Origin: a bacterium
Lineage (GTDB): Bacteria; Planctomycetota; Planctomycetia; Isosphaerales; Isosphaeraceae
Reading direction: 5' to 3'
NCBI GenBank assembly: GCA_016125085.1
Contig: WGMM01000007.1
Coordinates: 433,383-497,382, forward strand
DNA: 64,000 nt
In this document: positions 36,397 to 45,819 of the stretch, piece after piece
How the letters are laid out: every line of letters begins with the position of its first letter
Position numbering within the stretch: position 1 is the stretch's first letter
Made by a program: the position numbers and the translations under genes
The notes under the pieces: generated by a model
What the model was told of the DNA's origin: nothing
Databases searched by the model: none
The model's input: only the letters and a program-made list of their open reading frames with translations

Positions 36397-36638
36397 GGAA
36401 CTTCCTGGCCTTTCGCGGAGCGTTCGCCATCGCGTCATCCGCGAAATCCTGACGGCCGGGTGGTCAGTCCCCCGGGCTGGATTCAAGCGAGGCGTCGATT
36501 TTGTCGATCTTAACGGATAACTGCCGATACGTTCGAGGGGTCCTCATGCGCGGGGACGAACGGCAATTCGGCGAATCGGCCCGTAACGTGGCCGAAACCT
36601 GCGGACTCGATCGGGTTTCGATCATGGAGGATCGTTTC

Positions 36639-37655
36639 ATGAAACGTCGTGCTTTGTTGGCGGCCACGTTTGCCGTTCTCGCCGGAATTTTCTCGGCCAA
36701 TCCGGTTCAGGCTCAATCCTGGGCCGACCCCATGTTCAGCGAGCTGAACCACAACTGGGGCCCGGTCGCCCGGGGCGCCACGGTGCGTTATCCGTTCCGA
36801 ATGACCAACACGACGAATGAGCCGATCAATATCGTCAGCCTTCGGCCCTCGTGTGGGTGCACCAGCGGGGCTTCGGACAAATCGATCGTCGCCCCTGGCG
36901 ACACCGCCACGATCGAAGCGCGGATGGACACGACCAACTTCGTCGGCCACAAGGCCACGATCTTGTTCGTCACGCTGATCACGGCCTCGGGCCGCCAGGC
37001 CGAAGTGCGGCTGGCCGTCAGTTCCGACATTCAGAGCGATATCGTGCTGAACCCCGGCACGATCGACTTCGGCTATGTCGTCGCTGGCCAGGAAGTGACC
37101 CGCACGCTCCGCATCGACCGCGTCGGCTCGCCCGAATGGCGCGCCATGAAGATGACTTCGAACGTCCGTGGCATCGACGCCAAGCTCGCCGAGACGGCCC
37201 GCACGTCGACCGGCGTGAGCTATGAGCTGACCGTCTCTCTGCGGAAGGACGCCCCCGAGGGTGTCATCCGCAATGACCTGTTCGTCCATACGAACGACCC
37301 GAACAACCCGGCCATCCCCGTGCTGATGACTGCCCAGGTCGTCGGTGCCCTGAACGTGTCGCCGAAGGCCGTCCCGTTCGGCACGATGAAGGCATCGGCC
37401 ACTCAGCCGACGATCGGCAAGTTCGTGATCAAGGGTAACGCCCCGTTCGTCGTGACCGGCGTGGAAGGCTCGGAAGAAGGTATCGAGCTGATCGTGGCCG
37501 AAACCCAGCCCAAGACCGTACACGTGATGACAGTGCAGATCACGCCCGGCAAGTCGGCCATCAAGGGCGCGTTCCAGAAGACCCTGAAAGTCCACACGAA
37601 CCTGCCAGGCCAACCTCCGGCGGAAGTGGTGCTGCAGGGCACTGTGAACGAGTGA
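36639..37655 (+). CDS. Exported DUF1573 protein
   Basis: 338 residues from the ATG at 36639, which has GGAGG 8 nt upstream; an earlier open part (from 36501) lacks signal features. A signal peptide (MKRRALLAATFAVLAGIFSA) precedes immunoglobulin-like beta repeats. The first, with FSELNHNWGPVARGATVRY, TNEPINIVSLRPSCGCTSG and IVAPGDTATIEARMDT, is a typical DUF1573 domain including its C-G-C motif; two further repeats (LNPGTIDFGYVVAGQEVTRT and LNVSPKAVPFGTM) continue the array. Role unknown; in this phylum such proteins are common at the cell surface. A strong hairpin starts at the stop codon. Confidence 0.88.
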   Translation: MKRRALLAATFAVLAGIFSANPVQAQSWADPMFSELNHNWGPVARGATVRYPFRMTNTTNEPINIVSLRPSCGCTSGASDKSIVAPGDTATIEARMDTTNFVGHKATILFVTLITASGRQAEVRLAVSSDIQSDIVLNPGTIDFGYVVAGQEVTRTLRIDRVGSPEWRAMKMTSNVRGIDAKLAETARTSTGVSYELTVSLRKDAPEGVIRNDLFVHTNDPNNPAIPVLMTAQVVGALNVSPKAVPFGTMKASATQPTIGKFVIKGNAPFVVTGVEGSEEGIELIVAETQPKTVHVMTVQITPGKSAIKGAFQKTLKVHTNLPGQPPAEVVLQGTVNE

Positions 37656-37682
37656 CGTTCGAGCTTTCGAAGCTCGAATCAC
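37652..37682 (+). terminator. Strong hairpin starting at the DUF1573 stop codon
   Basis: TTCGAGCTT (37658-37666) and AAGCTCGAA (37670-37678) form a perfect 9-bp stem around TCG, extended by GTGA/TCAC (37652-37655 and 37679-37682); the outer arm contains the TGA stop. No T-run follows. It probably serves the convergent operon as well. Confidence 0.6.
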
Positions 37683-37756
37683 TTGGACATTCGAAATCCA
37701 CCGGCCACGAGGCAGTTCGCTTCGTGGCCTTCGGATTTTCGGTAAGCCGGATCGAT

Positions 37757-38146
37757 TCAGGAATTTGCTGGATTCTTGCTTGCAAAACGCCTTCTGATCG
37801 AAATCGCGAACGACAATATCGCCGATACGATCGCCAGAACGCCCCCGGCTGTTGCGACACGTCGGCCGAATTGCAATTCTGCGACCGATGACGGTGCTCC
37901 GCCGATGGATAAATCCGCACCAAGCAGAATGCCGTGCAGGCAGATCAAGATTCCGAGCCAGCACAGCCAGGTGGAGGCGACCTGAGCCGCATTCGGAAGT
38001 CGGCCCCGACTCCACTGCGCCAATAGGAAAATTCCGCTGATCGCCAGCCACGGATAGCCGAACATGATGCCGAATGGAAGCAAAATCACCGTGATGCCTG
38101 TGCAAAATAGTACGATTGCAAGTGGAAGGAATGGCCATTTCAGCAT
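37757..38146 (-). CDS. Small integral membrane protein
   Basis: 129 residues with three to four membrane helices: FLPLAIVLFCTGITVILLPF, YPWLAISGIFLLA, TWLCWLGILICLHGILL and AGGVLAIVSAILSFAI, ending in a basic RRRF. AGGAG lies 8 nt before the ATG. It is the last of four coupled genes (15 nt after the previous stop). No family recognised; a role in the envelope is the only inference. Confidence 0.75.
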   Translation of the reverse strand: MLKWPFLPLAIVLFCTGITVILLPFGIMFGYPWLAISGIFLLAQWSRGRLPNAAQVASTWLCWLGILICLHGILLGADLSIGGAPSSVAELQFGRRVATAGGVLAIVSAILSFAISIRRRFASKNPANS

Positions 38147-38161
38147 GAGAAATCTCCTGAA

Positions 38162-38725
38162 TCAATTATCGTTTTCGCCACTGCTTTTCCGACGTTTCGA
38201 AGAATTCCGATTTTGTTTCTGTGCCGTTTCCTCTTTCATCCTGTCCCACGGCAAAGGCTCGTCGCCGTGCAGCATCGCCAGCACACGGGCCAGCCGCACG
38301 CCCCGGGTCTTCGGTGTCTTCACCTCGTTGATCAAATAACAAAGTCCGCGTCTTTTGCCAGGTGAAAGAGCCTCCCAGGCTTCGGCCGCTGACCGGTCCA
38401 CTTCGAGTTCACGGGCCAGTTCTTCAGGCACATTCACCTGGTCCTGCGGTATCAGCCGAAATGCCACTTTCACTCGGCTGCCCAGCTCCAGACCGGCCAT
38501 TTTCAGCTTCGGCCTCGAAACGACCAGATACCATTCGCCACCGGTCGGCTGCCACGAGCCTTCGAAAACGACGCCGTTCAGGTCGACCTCCACACGCAAT
38601 CTCGGATAATCCTTCAATGGCAGCACATCGTGCAGCCTTTTGTCCAGCCTGATCACGGTAAACGCGAACGTGCCGAAATCCTGTTTCTCGATCGTCGTTT
38701 CGAAGCGAATCACAGGCGATTTCAT
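38162..38725 (-). CDS. DUF1905 / YdeI-OmpD-associated family protein
   Basis: 187 residues. The N-terminal half (about 1-95) is a beta-rich DUF1905 domain: FGTFAFTVIRLDKRL, LRVEVDLNGVVFEGSWQPTG, WYLVVSRPKLKMAGLELG and SRVKVAFRLI. The C-terminal half carries the YdeI/OmpD-associated pattern VPEELARELEVDRSAAEAWE, LSPGKRRGLCYLI and KTPKTRGVRLARVLAML. Family members are linked by name to bacteriocin protection but their reaction is not established. The start codon overlaps the preceding stop (ATGA), indicating translational coupling. The last residues are a charged, low-complexity tail. Confidence 0.85.
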   Translation of the reverse strand: MKSPVIRFETTIEKQDFGTFAFTVIRLDKRLHDVLPLKDYPRLRVEVDLNGVVFEGSWQPTGGEWYLVVSRPKLKMAGLELGSRVKVAFRLIPQDQVNVPEELARELEVDRSAAEAWEALSPGKRRGLCYLINEVKTPKTRGVRLARVLAMLHGDEPLPWDRMKEETAQKQNRNSSKRRKSSGENDN

Positions 38726-39147
38726 TTCCCGATCCGCTCCTTTCTTTCAGCACAGGGTATCACGACCGATGCGTCGAAAACCGCAATCATCAGAATTCCC
38801 GTGCTGTAGGCGATCAGGTCGAACCAGTCGAAACCCGAGCCGAGGATCAGCCGCCCGAAAAGCGTCCGGCGAATGCGGTCGATCCGATCATCATGATAGA
38901 GCTGGGAAAGCTCAACGGCGAACGAAATCGCCAGCGAACCGGCGGCGGCCCGCCGAACGCCGATCGAAGGGATGAACAGGACCAGCCCGAGATACGCCGC
39001 CATCGCCCAGAAGGCATCGCCCGGATAGTCGTGCAGGAATTGGGGAAAGAGCCGGGAATCTCGCCGCGATGCGAGCCCCGTCGTGATGACGCAGACGATC
39101 AGGCACAGGACGATTCGCCTGGACCTTCGAAAGTTCTTCGATGCCAT
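38722..39147 (-). CDS. DUF2809-like membrane protein
   Basis: 141 residues with four membrane segments: IVLCLIVCVITTGLASR, the YPGDAFWAMAAYLGLVLFIP region, AAAGSLAISFAVELSQLY and WFDLIAYSTGILMIAVF. The order (TGL.SR near the start, Y.GD.FWA, then a helix with E.SQLY and FDWFDLIAYSTG) matches DUF2809 proteins. The ATG follows the preceding stop directly (TGA-ATG), and its own stop overlaps the next start (ATGA), so expression is tightly coupled on both sides. Function of the family is unknown. Confidence 0.82.
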   Translation of the reverse strand: MASKNFRRSRRIVLCLIVCVITTGLASRRDSRLFPQFLHDYPGDAFWAMAAYLGLVLFIPSIGVRRAAAGSLAISFAVELSQLYHDDRIDRIRRTLFGRLILGSGFDWFDLIAYSTGILMIAVFDASVVIPCAERKERIGK

Positions 39148-40206
39148 TCAACCTGACCAGCTTTCGCTCAGGTCGACAATGGCAATGCCCTGGGCCTGGC
39201 TGCCTTTCTCGATCGCATAAGCGAATGTCAGCCGGTTGCCTTCCGGCGACCACTTGGCGTGCTGCACGGCTTGTTCCGGGCTTGTGACCGGGAAAATCCA
39301 TGCCGGATTCGAGGGGTTCTGCACGAAAATCTGATAATTTTCATTGCCTGACTTCGAAGTTTCCCGATTCGATTCGAAAGCGATCAGCGAACCGTTCGGC
39401 GACCACCAGGGCGCTCGCGCCTGAAGACCGTCGATTGCGAAAACCGAACCGTTCGGGCGGCGAATCCAGATCTGGTTGAAATCCTGATTGTATCCGGCAC
39501 GAGTTCGCTGCTCTCCGGCGAAAGCGATTGCCGGCAGATTTCCCGGCCCAGTGCCGACATGGCAGACGCTCGACATCCCGGGCCAGATTTGCGTCGGGTG
39601 CGTCAACGGGTTCGTCCTGCCGTTCAGCTCGCACCTGAGCAGGTGCTGCATGGTGCCGGGAGTCGTAAATCCTTCGGAATTCGTGCCTTCCCAGTAATTC
39701 GTCACGCACAGGGCACCAGCCCCGGGATACCATGACGGGTAACTGAAAATCCGGTTGCGGGCACTGTCGCCTTTGAGGATCAGCCAGATTTTGCGACTTG
39801 CGACATCCAGCAGGTAAATGCTGTTCTCGCTGCCGGATTTCGAAATGCCGCAAAATGCGATCTGGAACGAACGTCTCACCCATGACCAGTCAGGTCTTGT
39901 GAATTGAAACCCGTCGATCCGGGCGAAATCCGAAACTTCTCCGCCATTGGCCGGAACGGTACAGAACCATGCTTCGCCGGGTTCGATCTTCCCTTCGCCA
40001 TTGCGAATCAGCTTCTGCCTCATGAACAGAATCGTCTGGCCGTCCGGTGAAAAGCAGGGTCGGCCATCGACATAGTCTTGCGATTCCGTGCCCGTGAGCC
40101 GACGCATTGTCGGATACGCCGTCGCCTGACCATGTGCCGATCTACCGAAAGCTCCGGACACGATCATGCCGGAGCCTGCGAGCGTGAGAAAATCGCGACG
40201 TTTCAT
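39148..40206 (-). CDS. TolB/WD40-like beta-propeller protein with Tat-type leader
   Basis: 352 residues from the ATG at 40206 (GGAAAGG 8 nt upstream; an in-frame start at 40275 is less likely). The leader MKRRDFLTLAGSGMIVSGAF has a twin-arginine-like R-R-D-F-L. The body has propeller blades of the PD40 kind: RPCFSPDGQTILFMRQ, RPDWSWVRRSFQIAFCG, APWWSPNGSLIAFESNRE and HAKWSPEGNRLTFAYA. It should fold in the cytoplasm and be exported, perhaps as a binding protein for a partner in the membrane. First gene of a four-gene operon with two membrane proteins and a YdeI-like protein. No substrate can be inferred. Confidence 0.85.
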   Translation of the reverse strand: MKRRDFLTLAGSGMIVSGAFGRSAHGQATAYPTMRRLTGTESQDYVDGRPCFSPDGQTILFMRQKLIRNGEGKIEPGEAWFCTVPANGGEVSDFARIDGFQFTRPDWSWVRRSFQIAFCGISKSGSENSIYLLDVASRKIWLILKGDSARNRIFSYPSWYPGAGALCVTNYWEGTNSEGFTTPGTMQHLLRCELNGRTNPLTHPTQIWPGMSSVCHVGTGPGNLPAIAFAGEQRTRAGYNQDFNQIWIRRPNGSVFAIDGLQARAPWWSPNGSLIAFESNRETSKSGNENYQIFVQNPSNPAWIFPVTSPEQAVQHAKWSPEGNRLTFAYAIEKGSQAQGIAIVDLSESWSG

Positions 40207-40420
40207 GCTGGCCTTTCCGCCATCTGGCCTGGCTCGGAAGCGGAAGCGATCGGCTTTCTCCACAGTGACGGACACCGACCGAACGGGATCGCGCCCAGGA
40301 GAGATGATTGCAAGAGCGACTCCCGTAACATATCCTTGGATTCTAAGTGTGCCTGTCCAGAGTGGTCAATCGGGCCGCCTTCAATTCCGCCCCTGGCGAA
40401 TGCCGCCTGGAACGATTCTC

Positions 40421-41818
40421 ATGAATGCCACGATTCGATGCCTGATATCTCTGGTTTCGCTCGCCATGGTCATGCCATGTTCTCTGGCCAGAGCCGCAGA
40501 AAGATCGCCTAATATCATCATCTTCCTGGCCGACGATCTCGGTTACGGTGACCTTGCCTGTTACGGCAATCCGGTCATCAAAACCCCGAATCTCGATGCT
40601 TTCGCGAACCAGGGGCTTCGTCTGACCCAGTGTTATTCTGCTTCGGCCGTGTGTTCGCCCAGCCGTTCGGCCATCCTTACAGGCCGCACGCCCTATCGAA
40701 ATGGCGTATTCACCTGGATTCCCGAGAATCGAACGCCCTATTTGCGAACGTCCGAAATGACATCCGCACGGCTGCTCAAAGAAAAAGTCTATGCCACGGC
40801 CCATGTCGGCAAGTGGCACCTGAACGGTTATTTCAATCAGCCCAATCATCCCCAGCCATCCGACCACGGATTCGACCACTGGTTCAGCACCCAGAACAAC
40901 GCCGCTCCAAGCCATAAGAATCCGGAGAATTTCGTGAGAAACGGCAAGGCCGTGGGCGAACTCGCCGGTTTCTCCGCCCCGATCGTGGCCGACGAAGCCA
41001 TTCGCTGGCTGAAAGAGGATCGCGACAATTCGAAGCCGTTCTTCCTGTGCGTATGGACACATGAGCCGCACTTGCCGATCGAATCCGATCCTCAGTACCA
41101 GTCGCATTATTCCGGTATCGAAAATCCGGACATTCGCCAGCACCACGGTAACGTCACCCAGCTGGATGCCGCCTTCGGCAAACTCATGAAGGCGCTCGAC
41201 GAAATGAAACTGACGGACGACACTTTCGTCGTCTTCACTTCCGACAACGGCCCGGAAGGCAACGGCGACAACGGACGTACCAGAGGCTCGACCGGTGGAC
41301 TTCGCGGCCGGAAACGCGATGTTTACGAAGGGGGCATCCGTGTTCCTGGTATCGTTCGCTGGCCCGGGAAAATCAAGCCGGGCACGACTTCGGACATTCC
41401 CGTCATCGGCTCCGACCTGTACCCGACCGTACTCGCCATCGCTGGTGCGAAATTGCCTGACGATCGCGTGATCGACGGCGGCAATCTGCTGCCCTTGTTG
41501 ACGGAAGGCAAACCCGTCGAACGGTCGCGGCCGCTGTATTGGCGCTGTGCCATCGCCCGCAGCCCCATCAAAACGGCCATGCGGATCGATGACTGGAAGA
41601 TCGTCGCCACGGAGAATCTGAGCCGGATGGAACTCTATGACCTGAAGACCGATCCCCATGAAACGACGGACTTGTCCACGAAAAACCCGGCCAGGTTCGC
41701 CGAAATGAAAGCGGAGTTGATGAAGCTCAATGCCGAAATCGAGGCCGAAGGGCCGAAGTGGTGGCAGGGCTATCAGCATGGCGGCGCTCCGCCAGCTCGC
41801 AAGACTGCCTCGAAATGA
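40421..41818 (+). CDS. Exported sulfatase (formylglycine type)
   Basis: 465 residues from the ATG at 40421, which opens a signal peptide (LISLVSLAMVMPCSLARA); the frame is open further upstream but that part overlaps the divergent gene's leader. Type I sulfatase signatures are present in order: metal ligands in IIFLADDLGYGD (D38, D39), C78-S-P-S-R82 where the cysteine becomes formylglycine, LTGR, HVGKWHLNG, HEPHLP and FTSDNGPEGNG. It should remove sulfate from a polysaccharide or glycan in the periplasm. No sulfatase-maturing enzyme is in the window. pgi follows 48 nt downstream. Confidence 0.93.
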   Translation: MNATIRCLISLVSLAMVMPCSLARAAERSPNIIIFLADDLGYGDLACYGNPVIKTPNLDAFANQGLRLTQCYSASAVCSPSRSAILTGRTPYRNGVFTWIPENRTPYLRTSEMTSARLLKEKVYATAHVGKWHLNGYFNQPNHPQPSDHGFDHWFSTQNNAAPSHKNPENFVRNGKAVGELAGFSAPIVADEAIRWLKEDRDNSKPFFLCVWTHEPHLPIESDPQYQSHYSGIENPDIRQHHGNVTQLDAAFGKLMKALDEMKLTDDTFVVFTSDNGPEGNGDNGRTRGSTGGLRGRKRDVYEGGIRVPGIVRWPGKIKPGTTSDIPVIGSDLYPTVLAIAGAKLPDDRVIDGGNLLPLLTEGKPVERSRPLYWRCAIARSPIKTAMRIDDWKIVATENLSRMELYDLKTDPHETTDLSTKNPARFAEMKAELMKLNAEIEAEGPKWWQGYQHGGAPPARKTASK

Positions 41819-41866
41819 ATCTGCATTCTTTCTGAACACGCCCTTGAATACAGAACGAAAGCCAAG

Positions 41867-43486
41867 ATGAAACTCACCGACCGCCCTGAATGGAAAGCGC
41901 TGCAGGCCCACTATCACACGATCGAACCGGTGCATTTGCGTGACCTGTTCGCGACCGACCCCGACCGTGGTCGCACTTTCACAGCCGAAGGCTCGGGCAT
42001 CTATCTGGATTATTCGAAAAACCGGGTCACGGCCGAGACGATGACCCTGCTCTATCGCCTTGCCGAAGCAGTAGGCTTGCGAGGCCGCATCGCCTCTATG
42101 CTGCGGGGCGACAAATTCAATAACACCGAGAACCGTTCCGTCCTCCATACGGCCCTGCGGTTGCCGCCCGGGTCGAAGCTCGAAGTCGACGGTGTCGATG
42201 TCGTCGCCGAAGTGCACGCCGTTCTCGACTCGATGTCGGCATTTGCCGAATCTCTTCGTTCGGGAACGCGTAAAGGTGCCACAGGCCGCAAGATTTCGAA
42301 TGTCATCAATATCGGTATCGGCGGTTCCGACCTCGGCCCCCACTTGTGTTACGACGCTCTGCGTCATTATTCCGACCGGTCGATGACATTTCGATACGTT
42401 TCGAATGTCGACGGCACCGACATCGCCGAAGCCCTGCGCGCCAGTGATCCGGCCGAGACGCTGTTCATCGTCGCTTCGAAAACGTTCACCACACAGGAAA
42501 CCATGGCCAATGCCCGAACTGCCCGTGCGTGGCTGGTTCAGGCACTGGGCGAAGCCGCGGTGTCCGATCACTTCGTCGCGGTCAGCACGAATGCCGCCGA
42601 AGTTTCGAAATTCGGTATCGATACGGCGAACATGTTCGGCTTCTGGGACTGGGTCGGAGGCCGCTATTCCGTCGATTCGGCCATTGGTCTTTCGCTTATG
42701 ATCGCCATTGGCCCGGATCATTTCCGCGAATTCCTGGCCGGTTTTCATGACATGGACCGGCATTTCGAATCGGCCCCCTGGGAATGCAATCTGCCGGTTC
42801 TGCTCGGGCTTCTGGGAATCTGGTACGACAATTTCTTCGGTGCGCAGAGCGTCGCGATTCTGCCTTATGACCAATACCTGAATTTGTTCCCTGCCTATCT
42901 TCAACAGCTCGACATGGAGAGCAACGGCAAGAGCGTCACCCGCGACGGTCACCGGGTCGATTATCAAACCGGCCCGATCGTCTGGGGCCAGCCTGGAACC
43001 AACGGCCAGCACGCGTTCTATCAATTGATTCACCAGGGCACGAAACTCATTCCCTGCGACTTTATCGGTTTTTCGAAAAGCCTGAACCCGCTCGGCCGGC
43101 ATCATGATCTACTGATGTCGAACTTCTTCGCTCAGACGGAGGCACTGGCCTTCGGGAAGTCGCCCGAGGAGCTGCGCGACGAAAAATGCCCGGAACCGTT
43201 GATCCCGCACCGGACATTCACAGGCAACCGGCCGACGAACTCGCTTCTGATCGAACTGCTCACGCCCCGAACGCTCGGCTCGCTGATCGCGCTTTACGAG
43301 CACAAGGTTTTCACCCAGGGTGTCATTTGGGACGTCAATTCGTTCGACCAGTGGGGGGTCGAGCTGGGCAAGGTTCTGGCGAACCGCATCGTGCCGGAAC
43401 TGGAGTCGGCCACCGAACCATCGCTCGAACACGACAGTTCGACCAACACCTTGATCGAACGCTATCGGCGTCAGCGATCGAAGTGA
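41867..43486 (+). CDS. pgi: Glucose-6-phosphate isomerase
   Basis: 539 residues, the size of the long (E. coli/eukaryote-like) PGI. Motifs: [75 protein letters not shown] and the C-terminal [23 protein letters not shown], which carries the catalytic lysine region. It interconverts glucose-6-phosphate and fructose-6-phosphate. It follows the sulfatase on the same strand but without clear coupling. A hairpin overlaps its stop codon. Confidence 0.97.
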   Translation: MKLTDRPEWKALQAHYHTIEPVHLRDLFATDPDRGRTFTAEGSGIYLDYSKNRVTAETMTLLYRLAEAVGLRGRIASMLRGDKFNNTENRSVLHTALRLPPGSKLEVDGVDVVAEVHAVLDSMSAFAESLRSGTRKGATGRKISNVINIGIGGSDLGPHLCYDALRHYSDRSMTFRYVSNVDGTDIAEALRASDPAETLFIVASKTFTTQETMANARTARAWLVQALGEAAVSDHFVAVSTNAAEVSKFGIDTANMFGFWDWVGGRYSVDSAIGLSLMIAIGPDHFREFLAGFHDMDRHFESAPWECNLPVLLGLLGIWYDNFFGAQSVAILPYDQYLNLFPAYLQQLDMESNGKSVTRDGHRVDYQTGPIVWGQPGTNGQHAFYQLIHQGTKLIPCDFIGFSKSLNPLGRHHDLLMSNFFAQTEALAFGKSPEELRDEKCPEPLIPHRTFTGNRPTNSLLIELLTPRTLGSLIALYEHKVFTQGVIWDVNSFDQWGVELGKVLANRIVPELESATEPSLEHDSSTNTLIERYRRQRSK

Positions 43487-43510
43487 ATTTCGCGAAGTCG
43501 TCCGAAATTC
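43485..43510. terminator. Bidirectional hairpin spanning the pgi and SMP-30 stop codons
   Basis: GAATTTCG (43485-43492) and CGAAATTC (43503-43510) form a perfect 8-bp stem with a 10-nt loop. The left arm contains the end of the pgi TGA and the right arm contains part of the stop of the convergent gene, so one hairpin can serve both. Confidence 0.55.
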
Positions 43511-44510
43511 AATCGCGGACGTCGTATCCCCGCATCGTCGTCTCGATGCGGTAAAGGCTCACGCCAGCCAGAATATAGAGCGTCGATCGGTTCGGTCCGC
43601 CGAATTCGCAATTGGCCGGGGCTTCGGGTGTCGGAATGATGCCCTGGAGCTTGCCGTCCGGGTGAAACACCCAGATGCCTGACTTCTCGCCCTTGCCGGC
43701 GGTGGCCACGATGCGCCCGTCGGTCGTGACTGTCATGCCGTCGATCCCGCGGCCGTCGCCGAAGTCGTGCAGCACCTTGCCGGGCTTGACGTCGCCCGAC
43801 CGGTCAAGCTCGCATGCCAGCAGAACTCGCCGGTTGCCGCCGTTGTCAGCCACGTAAAGGGTCTGGCCATCGGGGCTCACCACAAGGCCGTTCGGCTTGA
43901 AGGCGCCGGTATCGAGCTTCGTGACTTTACCGTCGGGATCGATGCGGAAGACCGTTTCGAAATCGAGTTCTCGAGGTTCATTGCCGACATATCGCGGGTC
44001 GCTGAAATAAATTCGCCCGGATTTGTCGACAGCGACATCGTTCGGGCTGTTGAAGGCCTTGCCTTCGTATCTCTCAGCGAGCACTTCGATCTTGCCGGTT
44101 TTCAGGTCGGTGGCAGTCACCCGGCGATGCCCGCCCGTGTTCGCACCTTCGGCGGCGATCAACCGGCCTTTCGAGTCGATGATCGTTCCGTTGGATCGCC
44201 CTGAAGGCTTTCGGAACGGCGTGACAGTTCCCGCTTTCGAATCGTATTTCATCAGCGCATTGCCGATATCGGAGAAATACAGGCAACCGTCCGGGCCCCA
44301 GGCGCCGCCCTCGGTGAATTCGCCTTCGCCCCAGAGCTTTTCCAGCTTCGCTCCCGGGGAAATCAGGCCGCTGGCCGAATCCTGCAGGGCGACTTCCAGC
44401 AGCGTGAGTTCTTCGGCCGAGACTTGTGCCATGGAATCGACGCCCCGAAATCCGCAGATTCCGGCGACTGCGGGAGCGGTGAGCGATGCGAGAAATCGGC
44501 GGCGCAACAT
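43509..44510 (-). CDS. Exported SMP-30/gluconolactonase-like protein
   Basis: 333 residues from the ATG at 44510 (AGGAA about 8 nt upstream). The leader MLRRRFLASLTAPAVAGICG is a twin-arginine-like signal. The propeller has the SMP-30 pattern: FTEGGAWGPDGCLYFSDIG, RSNGTIIDSKGRLIAAEGAN, FNSPNDVAVDKSGRIYFSDP, PNGLVVSPDGQTLYVADNGGNRR and IDGMTVTTDGRIVATAG. In the family, a metal bound by E, N and D side chains hydrolyses lactones such as gluconolactone; E in FTEGG, N in SPNDV and D in GIDGM fit. Sugar-lactone turnover in the periplasm is the likely role. Divergent from the alcohol dehydrogenase gene. Confidence 0.9.
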   Translation of the reverse strand: MLRRRFLASLTAPAVAGICGFRGVDSMAQVSAEELTLLEVALQDSASGLISPGAKLEKLWGEGEFTEGGAWGPDGCLYFSDIGNALMKYDSKAGTVTPFRKPSGRSNGTIIDSKGRLIAAEGANTGGHRRVTATDLKTGKIEVLAERYEGKAFNSPNDVAVDKSGRIYFSDPRYVGNEPRELDFETVFRIDPDGKVTKLDTGAFKPNGLVVSPDGQTLYVADNGGNRRVLLACELDRSGDVKPGKVLHDFGDGRGIDGMTVTTDGRIVATAGKGEKSGIWVFHPDGKLQGIIPTPEAPANCEFGGPNRSTLYILAGVSLYRIETTMRGYDVRD

Positions 44511-44671
44511 GATTCGATTCCTGGTCGGGCTCTGGCGATGTCGGACGGTCGGGAAATCCGCTTCCTTCCCGAATTCCGCCGTTCGGTTTAACATAACGGA
44601 ACGGGCGGGACAATCCTCTGGCGGACGACTTCCCTCGATCGATCCCGCGGCGTTTCACTTCGAGCGATTCC

Positions 44672-45790
44672 ATGAGCGTTTTCGAAATCGATTCGATCGT
44701 CTACGAGCGTTGGTGCAGGGCGGCTGTGTTCCATGGCCCGGGGCTACCGTGGGAAATGGCTCCGATCGATCTTCACACCGAACGCGACGAGGCCGTCGTA
44801 TCGGTCGAAGCCTGCACGCTGTGTTCCAGCGACGTCCACACCGTGACCGGCCGGCGGGCTGGCCCGGTGCCTTCCGTGCTGGGGCATGAGGCGATCGGCA
44901 AAGTCGTCTCGCTGCCGGAAAGCTGGACTCTGGTGGATGTCGCAGGATCGCCGGTCTCCGTCGGCGACCGGATTGTCTGGGGCGTGGCGGCCCATTGCGG
45001 CGAATGCCTGTTCTGCCGCGACGGAATCCCTCAGAAGTGCGTGCGGCTCGTCAAATATGGCCATGGCGTTCATCGGCCGGACCAGTTGCCCAAAGGTGGG
45101 CTTGCGGGTTTCGTCGGCCTGGTGCAGGGCACGCCCGTGGTGGTGCTCGACGAAGCGACCGACGCCCGCATCGCCTGCCTGGCCGCGTGTGCGGGTGCGA
45201 CGGTCGCCGCGGCCCTGCGGCTTGCGGGGGATATGCGTGGCCGCCATATCGCAGTTTTCGGCGGCGGCGTGCTCGGGTGCATCGCCTGTGCCATGGCACG
45301 TGATTACGGAGCGGCTTCGGTGGCCTGCGTCGAGCCGGATTCGGGCCGCCGAGAGCGGGCTATCGCCTTCGGTGCCGACATGGCGATTGACCCGGCCGAG
45401 CCCGGTTTCGAAGAACGCCTGAAATCGATGAACGACGGGCTTGGAGCCGACGCCTGCCTGGAAATCACCGGCGCCAATGCAGCGTTCGAAGCCGCGCTCA
45501 AATCACTGCGAACCGGCGGCACGCTGGTGCTCGTGGGGGCGGTCTATCCGGCCGGGCCTGTCGCCATTTCGCAGGAATACATCGTGCGGCGGATGCTGAC
45601 GATCAGGGGCCTGCACAATTACGCACCGGTCGATCTGGCGTCGGCCGTGAATTTCCTGCAGAACCGTTCGAAATTCGAACCTGCGATCTGGGCCGATTTG
45701 TTCGGGCCTGAATTTCCGCTCGACGAAGTCGCCGCGGCATTCGCCTGGGCTGCCGAAAATCCGGGAGTTCGTGCGGTGGTTCGGCCTTGA
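44672..45790 (+). CDS. Zinc-dependent alcohol dehydrogenase, phosphonate-associated (TIGR03366-like)
   Basis: 372 residues of the medium-chain dehydrogenase family. The catalytic zinc segment CTLCSSDVHTVTG and GHEAIGKVV, structural zinc cysteines in HCGECLFCRDGIPQKC, and the NAD-binding IAVFGGGVLGCIA are all present. The pattern G-x-P-Q-K-C followed by KYGHG, and ISQEYIVRRMLTIRGLHNY near the end, closely resembles the group named as phosphonate-catabolism-associated alcohol dehydrogenase. No phosphonate gene lies nearby, so the substrate here is open. It is convergent with the WD40 kinase gene. Confidence 0.88.
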   Translation: MSVFEIDSIVYERWCRAAVFHGPGLPWEMAPIDLHTERDEAVVSVEACTLCSSDVHTVTGRRAGPVPSVLGHEAIGKVVSLPESWTLVDVAGSPVSVGDRIVWGVAAHCGECLFCRDGIPQKCVRLVKYGHGVHRPDQLPKGGLAGFVGLVQGTPVVVLDEATDARIACLAACAGATVAAALRLAGDMRGRHIAVFGGGVLGCIACAMARDYGAASVACVEPDSGRRERAIAFGADMAIDPAEPGFEERLKSMNDGLGADACLEITGANAAFEAALKSLRTGGTLVLVGAVYPAGPVAISQEYIVRRMLTIRGLHNYAPVDLASAVNFLQNRSKFEPAIWADLFGPEFPLDEVAAAFAWAAENPGVRAVVRP

Positions 45791-45819
45791 ATTCCGAAAT
45801 CACATCGATCCCTGACGAG

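Noticed and set aside
40343..43105. Very long open frame (920 codons) on the minus strand
   Set aside because: It is antisense to the sulfatase and pgi genes, whose motifs are unmistakable. The GC-rich codon pattern of those genes leaves the opposite frame open; its translation is Arg/Gly/Asp-rich with no family motif.
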